From: JBMOLL01 sp049325415
GTDB lineage: Bacteria > Bacteroidota > Bacteroidia > Bacteroidales > GCA-2748055
Direction of reading: 5' to 3'
Length of the DNA stretch: 64,000 bases
Assembly: GCA_049325415.1 (NCBI GenBank)
Contig: JBMOLL010000058.1
Coordinates: 1-64,000, forward strand
Shown here piece by piece: positions 26,019 through 33,811 of this stretch. The notes under the pieces are model-generated. The model had not been told where the DNA came from. It saw only the letters and a list, made by a program, of their open reading frames with translations, and made no database searches. Each line of letters opens with the position of its first letter. Positions within the stretch are counted from its first letter, which is position 1. The position numbers were made by a program, and so were the translations under genes.

Positions 26019-28872
26019 TTCGCGTCTCTTTTTCCTGAGAATTCTTCAGTTCAGCCAGCAATGAAGGGAATGAATCCAGATCAGGAACCAGTTTCTCCAG
26101 GTCGATGTTTTTCGACTCTTCCTTGATCCTTTCGGCCCAGTCAATCAGGGGATAGATTCGGTGTTCCATTCCGAAAAGCGAGAGTTCATGTGCAAAGGAC
26201 TCAATTTTACCGAGGATCATGGTTTTTTTGAGTTTTTCATAAACCGGCAGATAGACCGATTCCAGTTCCATGCTCAGCTCAGGTAGGCGGCCAAGTGTTT
26301 CTTTTTCCATTTCCCGAAGTTTCGCGGTCTCTTTCAGCGTTTTCCTGCTCATGGATCCTTTCAGGAAATTCAGCAGGGTGGAAAGTAGTTGATCAAGACT
26401 TACGGGTTTGAAAAGAAAACTATCGTAAAGAGAGTTTTCATGTATATCGCGACCGGAAATAACAACGGAGGCGGTGAGCGCAATGACGGGGATATGGCTG
26501 GTCGCCGGATCGGTCTTAAGGATCTGAGTTGCCTCTTCTCCTCCCATCACGGGCATTTTGATATCCATGATGACCAGATCCGGTTTCCTTTCCCTGCATA
26601 TCCTGAGTGCTTCCTCTCCGTTTACTGCTTCAAGAACTGTGAATGGAAAATCCTCCAGATAGCCCCGGAGCAGGATCCTGTTCATGGCAACATCATCGGC
26701 CACCAGGATGGTTGCCGGCTCAAAGTCGACTTTCCCCATCAAACTGATTTCCTCGTCCTCTGCCGGACCACTTACCTCCTGAACGCCATCAAAAACAAGT
26801 TTAAAAAGGCTTCCGCTGTTGCCGGGATAATCTTCAGCCCTCCGGCTGATCAGAATGATCTCACCTCCCATCATTTCAACAAGTCGCCGGGTAATCGCCA
26901 GCCCGAGTCCGGTTCCCCCGAATTTGAACTGATCCTGCCCTTTCATCTGACGGAAAGAATCAAAGATGTGCTGTTGCTCACTTTCGGGAATTCCGATCCC
27001 GGTATCTTCCACCTCAATACTGAGTTGCAGGGTTCCCGGTTCCTTTTCTGAATCTTTCACAGCGGCTCTGAGGATGATTCCCCCTGTTTCGGTGAATTTT
27101 ACGGCATTCCCCACCAGGTTCAACAGGATCTGACGGATTCGCAGTTCATCAAGAAGAAGTGCCCCCGGAAAGTCGCTTCCCGTTTCCAATGTCAGGAACA
27201 GGGCCTTCTTCTCCGCGTTGTACCTGAAAATATTCTCCATCTCCTGCATGATCTTTTGCAGATCGACAGGTGCTTTGAAGATCTCCATTTTTCCAGCCTC
27301 TATCTTCGACAGGTCGAGAATGTCGTTGATCAGCTGCAGTAATGCCTTACCACTGGAAGTGATGGAACTGACATACTGCCTTAATTCATTCTGTTCAAGA
27401 TGATTGGAGAGCAATTCGGTAAATCCCAGGATAGAATTCATGGGGGTACGGATCTCATGGCTGATATTAGCCAGAAACTCGCTTTTGGCACGGTTTGCCG
27501 AATCGGCCAGTTCCTTGGCTTCCAGCAATTCTTCCGTGGCCTGTTTCAGGCGGGTAATGTCGGTATGTGAACCGGCCATCCTTACTGGAATACCGTGCTC
27601 ATCGCGCAAACAGTCGGCCCGGGCAAGTATCCAGCGGTATGTTCCGTTCCTGTGTAGCAGACGAAACTCCTGTTCATACTTCAGCGACTTCCCTTCAAGA
27701 TAGCTTTCAAGGACCGACATCACGCGCTGGCGGTCGTCGGGATGCAAACGATCCCGGAATATCTCCATGCGGGTTTCCAGTTCATCATCCCGGTACCCCA
27801 GTTGTTCCTTCCACTGCGGTGAAAGATATAGGCTGTTCTTCTGTATGTTGTAATCAAAAATCCCGTCATTTGCCCCTCGAACTGCCACCTGAAAACGTTC
27901 TATACTGGATTTTAGATCCTCCTGGGTTCTGACAAATTCGGTCAGGTCATTAAATATGGAAACGATGCTTCCTGATGACAGTTTATACAGGTAGCTTTCC
28001 CTCCAGCCACTTATGCGCGGGTCCTGATAGGGATAGGGATCAAGCTTTTGTACCCCGCCCTTCCGGTGCACCTCTTCAAGAACCCTGTAATAGCCTGATT
28101 CCACTATCCCGGGAAACATTTTTTTCAGCGGCTGCCCCAGCACCTCCTGCCTCCTGATCCGTTCGATCTCTTCTGCAGCCCTGTTAAAACCTTCAAAAAT
28201 AAAATCCTCCGCCGCTTCGTCCCATCTGAAATGGACAATACCATTCGGACTGTTCTCAAAGAGTTCCCGGTAAGATTCTTCACTTTTAGCAGAAAGCAGC
28301 TTCTGCCTTATAAGATCGCTCTCAATCTCCTTCTGCCGGGAGATGTCGACAAAACTGGACAGCATATATTCTTTTCCCCTGATATAAACCCGGGTCAGGG
28401 TATTCAAAATGGGGATTTTACGTCCATCGGTATTCCGGATCCAGCCCTCGGTATTATGGACCGCTTCATCACCGGAACATTCCGGACAGGCGGCGGCTTC
28501 ATCGGTGCAGATAAAATGATGGCAATCCCTGCCAAGCACTTCCTCCCGCTGAAGACCGATCAAATCAAGGGCATAGGGATTGATCTCCGAAACGCTCCTG
28601 CTTTCGGCATCGATGAGTATGAGGCCGGCCCTGACATAATACAGGATCACGGCTGCCCCGATGATACTTTCGGAATAATCGCGGCTAAGATCACGCTCCG
28701 GGTAGTAGACTGCCTCATGCCGGGCCTGAGCCTTTTCCAGGATCGAGGCAAGCTTTGTCAGTGTTGCATCAGAAGCATCAGCCGACAGGGAAAGACATTC
28801 CCCTTCGGACAATTCTGCCTTAAGAACCTCCTTCAATCCTCTTATGAGTTCTTCCTGTCCCCGCTGCACCAT
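26011..28872 (-). CDS. hybrid PAS sensor histidine kinase with receiver and Hpt-like tail
   Basis: 953 residues from the ATG at 28872; a TTG at 28914 would add 14 residues. Three or four PAS domains come first, including a small Cys pair region (CTDEAAACPEC) that might bind a metal or sense redox state. HisKA is at about 465-530 (ANISHEIRTPMNS, His near 472), followed by HATPase_c (GTGLGLAITRRLVE) and a receiver (DLVIMDIKMPVMGG, Asp near 767). The last 100 residues are helical, with FAHELSLFGMEHRI placed like an Hpt motif but lacking the usual Lys-Gly after the His. It is cytoplasmic and translationally coupled to the downstream REC-kinase. Confidence 0.9.
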   Translation of the reverse strand: MVQRGQEELIRGLKEVLKAELSEGECLSLSADASDATLTKLASILEKAQARHEAVYYPERDLSRDYSESIIGAAVILYYVRAGLILIDAESRSVSEINPYALDLIGLQREEVLGRDCHHFICTDEAAACPECSGDEAVHNTEGWIRNTDGRKIPILNTLTRVYIRGKEYMLSSFVDISRQKEIESDLIRQKLLSAKSEESYRELFENSPNGIVHFRWDEAAEDFIFEGFNRAAEEIERIRRQEVLGQPLKKMFPGIVESGYYRVLEEVHRKGGVQKLDPYPYQDPRISGWRESYLYKLSSGSIVSIFNDLTEFVRTQEDLKSSIERFQVAVRGANDGIFDYNIQKNSLYLSPQWKEQLGYRDDELETRMEIFRDRLHPDDRQRVMSVLESYLEGKSLKYEQEFRLLHRNGTYRWILARADCLRDEHGIPVRMAGSHTDITRLKQATEELLEAKELADSANRAKSEFLANISHEIRTPMNSILGFTELLSNHLEQNELRQYVSSITSSGKALLQLINDILDLSKIEAGKMEIFKAPVDLQKIMQEMENIFRYNAEKKALFLTLETGSDFPGALLLDELRIRQILLNLVGNAVKFTETGGIILRAAVKDSEKEPGTLQLSIEVEDTGIGIPESEQQHIFDSFRQMKGQDQFKFGGTGLGLAITRRLVEMMGGEIILISRRAEDYPGNSGSLFKLVFDGVQEVSGPAEDEEISLMGKVDFEPATILVADDVAMNRILLRGYLEDFPFTVLEAVNGEEALRICRERKPDLVIMDIKMPVMGGEEATQILKTDPATSHIPVIALTASVVISGRDIHENSLYDSFLFKPVSLDQLLSTLLNFLKGSMSRKTLKETAKLREMEKETLGRLPELSMELESVYLPVYEKLKKTMILGKIESFAHELSLFGMEHRIYPLIDWAERIKEESKNIDLEKLVPDLDSFPSLLAELKNSQEKETRND

Positions 28873-29028
28873 GATCTTTACCTGCTCAGAATCAGAATAT
28901 TTAATTTCCGGCAATGTACGGACTAAAGCAGATACGGGTCAACCGGGAAATTCCTGATCTCATACGTAATAACACCTGTTTTCTCATCCGAAATACTTAA
29001 ATTTACCGCCTGCAACCAACTTTTCCAT

Positions 29029-29904
29029 ATGATTCGATCCATGACAGGTTTCGGAAAGGCCGAAAGTGTTCTGCCCGAAAAAAAGATAAGCGTTGAACTG
29101 CGATCACTGAACAGCAAACAGGCTGATATAAACGTTAGAATACCCCAGTTTTACAGGGAAAAGGAAGTAGAACTCCGACAATTGATCACCGCCAGGCTGG
29201 AACGGGGAAAGATCGACCTGAATATCAACTATGATCTACTGGGCGAAGATCATGCAGGAGAAATAAACAAACCATTGGTTATCAGTTATTTTAACCAGCT
29301 TCAAAAGGTTGCGGGTGAACTTGGGATCCAGGGAGGTGAACAACTTCTTGCAGCCGTTCTTCGCATGCCCGAGACGGTAAAAACCACCCGGCAGGAACTT
29401 GGCGAGGAGGAATGGAAAATCGTTGTTGGCACCCTGGAAAAGGCGATCGAAGAACTCGACCGTTTTCGTATGCAGGAAGGACGTACCCTGGAGAAAGACC
29501 TCCGGATGCGCATAGGGATCATCCTTGAAAAACTGGCTGCCGTATCGGCTTTTGAAGACGACAGGATGCAAAAGATCAGGGAGAGGATTGGCGGTAGCCT
29601 GGAGAATTTTCTGGGTAAAGACGGGATCGATACCAACCGGCTCGAGCAGGAACTGATCTACTACCTGGAGAAACTGGATATCACCGAAGAAAAAGTTAGG
29701 CTGAAAACCCACTGCGAGTATTTCCTGGAAACCCTGCAGGTGGAGGAGGCGCCGGGTAAAAAGCTCGGATTTATTTCCCAGGAAATCGGCCGGGAGATCA
29801 ATACCCTGGGATCAAAGGCAAACCAGACGGATATTCAGAAACTGGTTGTGGAAATGAAGGATGAACTGGAAAAAATAAAGGAACAGATTCTCAATCTCCT
29901 GTGA
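29029..29904 (+). CDS. yicC: YicC-family endoribonuclease-like protein
   Basis: 291 residues beginning MIRSMTGFGKAE, the hallmark N-terminus of the YicC/YloC family. The C-terminal DUF1732 block is clear (RLEQELIYYLEKLDITEEKVRLKTH, GKKLGFISQEIGREINTLGSKA). Family members have been described as RNases acting on small RNAs. The stop overlaps the gmk start (TGATG); yicC-gmk pairing is widespread in bacteria and supports both calls. Confidence 0.95.
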   Translation: MIRSMTGFGKAESVLPEKKISVELRSLNSKQADINVRIPQFYREKEVELRQLITARLERGKIDLNINYDLLGEDHAGEINKPLVISYFNQLQKVAGELGIQGGEQLLAAVLRMPETVKTTRQELGEEEWKIVVGTLEKAIEELDRFRMQEGRTLEKDLRMRIGIILEKLAAVSAFEDDRMQKIRERIGGSLENFLGKDGIDTNRLEQELIYYLEKLDITEEKVRLKTHCEYFLETLQVEEAPGKKLGFISQEIGREINTLGSKANQTDIQKLVVEMKDELEKIKEQILNLL

Positions 29905-30476
29905 TGAAGGGAAAACTGATCATCTTTTCAGCGCCCTCCGGTGCAGGTAAATCAACAATTGTAAGACATCTCCTGTCATGCGGACTCCCGCTTGAATTCA
30001 GCGTCAGTGCCACTTCGAGGAAACCCAGAGGTTCGGAGAAGAACGGGGTGGAATACTATTTCCTTTCACCGGATGAATTCAGGGAAAAAGTTCGACTGGG
30101 CGAATTCATGGAATGGGAAGAGGTCTATCCCGATCAGTTTTACGGTACCCTGAAAAGTGAAGCAGAAAGGATCTGGAACAGGGGTAAACACATACTTTTT
30201 GATATTGATGTCATGGGAGGTCTCAACCTCAGGAAACAGTTCCCGGGGAGCTCACTGGCTGTGTTTGTTTCACCGCCTTCTCTCGAAGTTCTGGAAAAAA
30301 GACTACGCGAGCGGGGTACCGATTCGGAAGAAGCTGTCGCAAAACGGATCGGGAAAGCCGGACAGGAAATGGCATACGCCGGCGAATTCGATGTGGTTCT
30401 TGTAAACGATATCCTGAAAGAAACCCTCATAAACGCTGAGAAGCTCGTCCGCGACTTTCTTCAGATGGACAACTGA
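29904..30476 (+). CDS. gmk: guanylate kinase
   Basis: 190 residues from the ATG at 29904, which shares one base with the yicC stop. It converts GMP and ATP to GDP and ADP. The P-loop SAPSGAGKST is at residues 9-18. The GMP-binding block is visible as SATSRKPRGSEKNGVEYYFLS, and the LID region as RLRERGTDSEEAVAKRI. Length and motifs are normal for bacterial enzymes. Confidence 0.97.
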   Translation: MKGKLIIFSAPSGAGKSTIVRHLLSCGLPLEFSVSATSRKPRGSEKNGVEYYFLSPDEFREKVRLGEFMEWEEVYPDQFYGTLKSEAERIWNRGKHILFDIDVMGGLNLRKQFPGSSLAVFVSPPSLEVLEKRLRERGTDSEEAVAKRIGKAGQEMAYAGEFDVVLVNDILKETLINAEKLVRDFLQMDN

Positions 30477-30533
30477 TCCCCTGACCGGCAGCCATATTGA
30501 AGTGCTAACCACCCCGTTGCGTTTAACTTTTGT

Positions 30534-30541
30534 TATCTTTG
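30534..30541 (+). promoter_or_regulatory. Bacteroidetes -7 box for the DoxX fusion gene
   Basis: TATCTTTG matches TAnnTTTG perfectly and ends 19 nt before the ATG at 30561. Confidence 0.5.
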
Positions 30542-30560
30542 AGTGACAAAAGACGGGATC

Positions 30561-32132
30561 ATGAAAACAGAAAGAAGCTATTCCCCTCTGGCCCTTGTGT
30601 TGCTGACGGGTCTCCGTTTCGCCATCGGCTGGCACCTGTTCTATGAAGGCCTGGTCAAACTGATGGACCCTGCCTGGACCTCCCTTTCCTTTCTAACCAA
30701 TGCCCGCGGACCCCTGTCGGGTATCCTGCATCACCTGGCCTCCTCCGACACTTTGTTGCGCGCAACGGACCTCGCCAACGAGTTCGGCCTGCTGCTGATC
30801 GGCACCGGGCTGATTCTCGGTTTATTTTCCAGGGCAGCCGCATGGTCGGGCATCGTTTTATTATTCCTGTATTACTTCGCCTATCCCCCTTTCGGTTCCT
30901 CCCTTTCCCTGGCCCCGGCAGAAGGCAGCTACCTGCTGATCAATAAAAACCTGATCGAGATCCTGGCGCTGGCTGTGCTCCTCCTCTTCCCGACAGAACG
31001 GCTTACCGGTCTCGACAGACTATTGTTCAGAAAAAAGAAAGAAACCACCTCCGCGCCGAAGCATGAAACAGCCGAAACCGGGAATCAACAGGGCGTTACG
31101 GGCAGACGCGAGATCCTGAAAAGCCTTGCAACTGCCCCGTTTTTCGGCGCACTGCTCTGGGGTGCCTTCAGATCAAAACAGTGGGAAAGTGTCGACGCGG
31201 TTACCGGCGCAACGATATCGCTGAATGTCAAAGGTCTGAAAGACCTGAATGAAACCCTTCCCAAAGGAAAGATCAAAGGAATCGAATTCAGCCGGATGAT
31301 CCTGGGGGCCAACCTGATCTCAGGCTATGCCCACGCCCGTGATCTCCGCTATGCCAATTCCCTTTTCAAAGCCTACAATACCAACCGTAAGGTATTTGAG
31401 ACCCTTCAGCTCTGCGAGGCATCAGGGATCGATACGATCTGTGTAACAAACGGGAACAATGAGGTCCTGAAACTCTACCGGAGATACTACGGGAGCGATA
31501 TAAAAACTATTTTCCAGATCTTCCCGGCACAATACGGACAAACGGAATTCAAGCCCGACGAATACAAAAAGGACATCGACCTGGCGGCAGAAAACGGAGC
31601 AACAGCCATGTATGTACAGGGCGGTGTTGCCGATTCGCTGCTCAGGCAAAACAGGCTTGATATCATTCTCCGATCGGTTGAATATATCCGTTCCCTGGGC
31701 TTTTCTGCCGGGGTAGGTGGTCACTCCATTCTTGTGCCCATGGCTGTCGAAAAAGAGGGGGGCGGTGCAGATTTTTATGTAAAGACGGCCCATCACGACC
31801 GGTACTGGTCGGCTCACCCACGGGAATTCAGGGAAGAGTTCAGCGTAGACCGCGAAAGGTTTCTTGATCACAATAAGTTTCATGACAATATGTTCGACCT
31901 CTTCCCTGAAAAGACTGTTGATTTCTTCAGGACCGTCGAAAAACCCTGGATCGCATTCAAAGTGCTGGCTGCCGGAGCAATCCCCCCTGATGAAGGATTC
32001 CGCTATGCCTTTGAGAATGGAGCGGATTTTATTTGCGTGGGAATGTTTGATTTCCAGGTCGTGGAAAATGTAAATACAGCCGGTGTCATTCTCAGAAGTG
32101 AGCTGAACCGCATCCGTCCATGGTATTCCTGA
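30561..32132 (+). CDS. DoxX-like membrane domain fused through a Tat-like segment to an uncharacterised barrel-like domain
   Basis: 523 residues from the ATG at 30561, favoured by the -7 box; a GTG lies six codons upstream. Residues about 10-150 form a four-helix DoxX/DoxD-like unit (LRFAIGWHLFYEGLVKL, GLGLFSRAAAWSGIVLLFLYY-type helices). A polar linker is followed by GRREILKSLATAPFFGALLWGAF (twin Arg at 182-183), which looks like a Tat signal placed inside the protein. The remaining 300 residues have an alternating beta/alpha pattern (GIDTICVTNGN, GATAMYVQGGVAD, GFSAGVGGHS, FKVLAAGAIPPDEG, GADFICVGMFDF) suggesting a TIM-barrel. Function unknown. It may once have been two genes, a doxX and a Tat-exported enzyme. 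It is 13 nt ahead of nadD. Confidence 0.75.
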   Translation: MKTERSYSPLALVLLTGLRFAIGWHLFYEGLVKLMDPAWTSLSFLTNARGPLSGILHHLASSDTLLRATDLANEFGLLLIGTGLILGLFSRAAAWSGIVLLFLYYFAYPPFGSSLSLAPAEGSYLLINKNLIEILALAVLLLFPTERLTGLDRLLFRKKKETTSAPKHETAETGNQQGVTGRREILKSLATAPFFGALLWGAFRSKQWESVDAVTGATISLNVKGLKDLNETLPKGKIKGIEFSRMILGANLISGYAHARDLRYANSLFKAYNTNRKVFETLQLCEASGIDTICVTNGNNEVLKLYRRYYGSDIKTIFQIFPAQYGQTEFKPDEYKKDIDLAAENGATAMYVQGGVADSLLRQNRLDIILRSVEYIRSLGFSAGVGGHSILVPMAVEKEGGGADFYVKTAHHDRYWSAHPREFREEFSVDRERFLDHNKFHDNMFDLFPEKTVDFFRTVEKPWIAFKVLAAGAIPPDEGFRYAFENGADFICVGMFDFQVVENVNTAGVILRSELNRIRPWYS

Positions 32133-32145
32133 AAAACAACTGACT

Positions 32146-32724
32146 GTGAAAAAAACAGGACTCTATTTCGGATCCTTCAATCCCATTCATATCGGTCATC
32201 TGGCAATTGCCGGTTACATGACTGCTTTTACTGATCTTGATGAACTCTGGTTTGTGCTGAGTCCGCATAATCCCCTGAAAGACAAAAAAAGCCTGCTCGA
32301 CGATTACCAGCGGCTTGAACTGGTCAGGCTGGCCACGGAAGATGATGAACGTTTCCGGGTGTCCGACATAGAATTCCACCTTCCACAGCCATCCTACACC
32401 ATTGATACCCTGAGCTATCTGGCTGAAAAATATCCCGACAGGGAGTTCATCCTGGTGATGGGAGCCGACGGACTGAAAACCTTCAGAAAATGGAAGAACT
32501 ACCAGGTAATCGAAGCTAATTACCACCGGATCGTATATCCCCGTCCGGGCATCGGCAGGGAGGAGATCCTGGCTCATCCCAATGTCAGCCTGGTTGACGC
32601 CCCGCTGATGGAGATTTCTTCGAGCTTTATCCGTGAATCGATCAGGGAAGGCCGGGATGTGCGCCATTTCCTACCGGAGAAAGTCCACCGCTACATCAGG
32701 GAAATGCATTTTTACGAGAAGTAA
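32146..32724 (+). CDS. nadD: nicotinate-nucleotide adenylyltransferase
   Basis: 192 residues starting at GTG 32146 (KKTGLYFGSFNPIHIGH). It adenylates nicotinate mononucleotide in NAD synthesis. The nucleotidyltransferase motif GSFNPIHIGH is at residues 8-17, and the second motif ISSSFIRESIREGRDV near 160 carries the SSxxIR signature. The length is usual. It overlaps the convergent propeller lipoprotein gene by 29 nt at the 3' ends. Confidence 0.96.
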   Translation: MKKTGLYFGSFNPIHIGHLAIAGYMTAFTDLDELWFVLSPHNPLKDKKSLLDDYQRLELVRLATEDDERFRVSDIEFHLPQPSYTIDTLSYLAEKYPDREFILVMGADGLKTFRKWKNYQVIEANYHRIVYPRPGIGREEILAHPNVSLVDAPLMEISSSFIRESIREGRDVRHFLPEKVHRYIREMHFYEK

Positions 32725-33811
32725 GACTGCGGCGAAAGACGAGCTCACCCGGGTTGATCCCTGCCCGGAAAGAATCTACTGCCACACCGTCGGGTCGGTA
32801 GCGGAATACCACTCCCCGCTGCAGGTGATCCACAGCATCGGAAACATAGACCATGGAACTGACCGGATCTACGCCAAGGCCATAGAAACCTCCCTGATAA
32901 TACCCGCTATAGGGACTTTTAACAAAAGGTTCCTCCGGCAGAGCGGGCGCATTGATTTCCATGCGCCAAACATCGCGGTTGATGAAATAAAGTGTGTCAC
33001 CACGGCCGTTGATCTTCAGCGAGAAGGGATGTGTTCCTTCCTCAAAGCGGTAGATCCTTGTTACCTCACAACTTGCCGGATCAATCCTGAGCAGTCCGGG
33101 CGCCTCATAGCGAAAAGGATTTCCCGGGAAACCACCGTCACAGAGAACCCACAGATCTCCATTCCTGTCGGCAGCCATGCTGTTGGGCTGAGCGATAACC
33201 TCCACCGAATCGGTCAGCTGGTCGGTCTCAGGATCGATGGCCAGGATCATGGCGTCGTAGTTCCAGGAATTGGTAAAGACGCGTCCGTGCAGGAGCAACA
33301 ACTGCTCGGAGGTATGATGATTGAATCCCGGATCGCTGTTATCCAGGCTGATCCGGCCTTTTATACTACAATTTTCCGGATCGGCGATGGTGATTGCCTT
33401 TTCATACAGATCGGAGATATATGCCTTTCCGGGCCCGAGAACAAGCATGTTCCGGGGGGAGACCAGACCGCCGATCTCACCGGTAAGCCTGGCCGAACGC
33501 TGATCGATGCGGTATATCCTGCCCGAGTTATTGACGACAACGAATGCCGTATCCCCGTAAAGACAAACAGATTGCGCCACATCTCCCAGCGGTATTTCAT
33601 TGGCCAGCAGAAATATCTCGTTATACACCACCTTATCACCGATGGAAAAGAAACTCAGGGAGCTGTTCCCGAACATGAAGTTTCCCTCATTGACGATGAA
33701 AACACCATCCTTCCCTTCAAAATCGAAGTGCAGGCTTTCAAGCACAACGGGCGATTCACTGCATCCGAAGAGAAACAGGAAGAATACCAGGATGGCAGTC
33801 TTTTTAATCAT
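32696..33811 (-). CDS. beta-propeller surface lipoprotein, BtuG-like (vitamin B12 binding)
   Basis: 371 residues from the ATG at 33811. A start at 33832 would only add a hydrophilic lead. The lipoprotein signal is MIKKTAILVFFLFLFGCSES with the lipobox Cys at 17, and the acidic residues after it fit surface export in Bacteroidetes. The rest is a run of propeller-blade repeats in the YncE style (GVFIVNEGNF, VSPRNMLVLGPGKAYISDL, QPNSMAADRNGDLWVLCDGG, GLGVDPVSSMVYVSDA). In gut Bacteroides, BtuG is a propeller lipoprotein that captures B12 for BtuB and is encoded next to it. This gene overlaps the BtuB-type receptor gene by 8 nt and lies under a cobalamin riboswitch, so the same role is inferred. 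Confidence 0.8.
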   Translation of the reverse strand: MIKKTAILVFFLFLFGCSESPVVLESLHFDFEGKDGVFIVNEGNFMFGNSSLSFFSIGDKVVYNEIFLLANEIPLGDVAQSVCLYGDTAFVVVNNSGRIYRIDQRSARLTGEIGGLVSPRNMLVLGPGKAYISDLYEKAITIADPENCSIKGRISLDNSDPGFNHHTSEQLLLLHGRVFTNSWNYDAMILAIDPETDQLTDSVEVIAQPNSMAADRNGDLWVLCDGGFPGNPFRYEAPGLLRIDPASCEVTRIYRFEEGTHPFSLKINGRGDTLYFINRDVWRMEINAPALPEEPFVKSPYSGYYQGGFYGLGVDPVSSMVYVSDAVDHLQRGVVFRYRPDGVAVDSFRAGINPGELVFRRSLTSRKNAFP

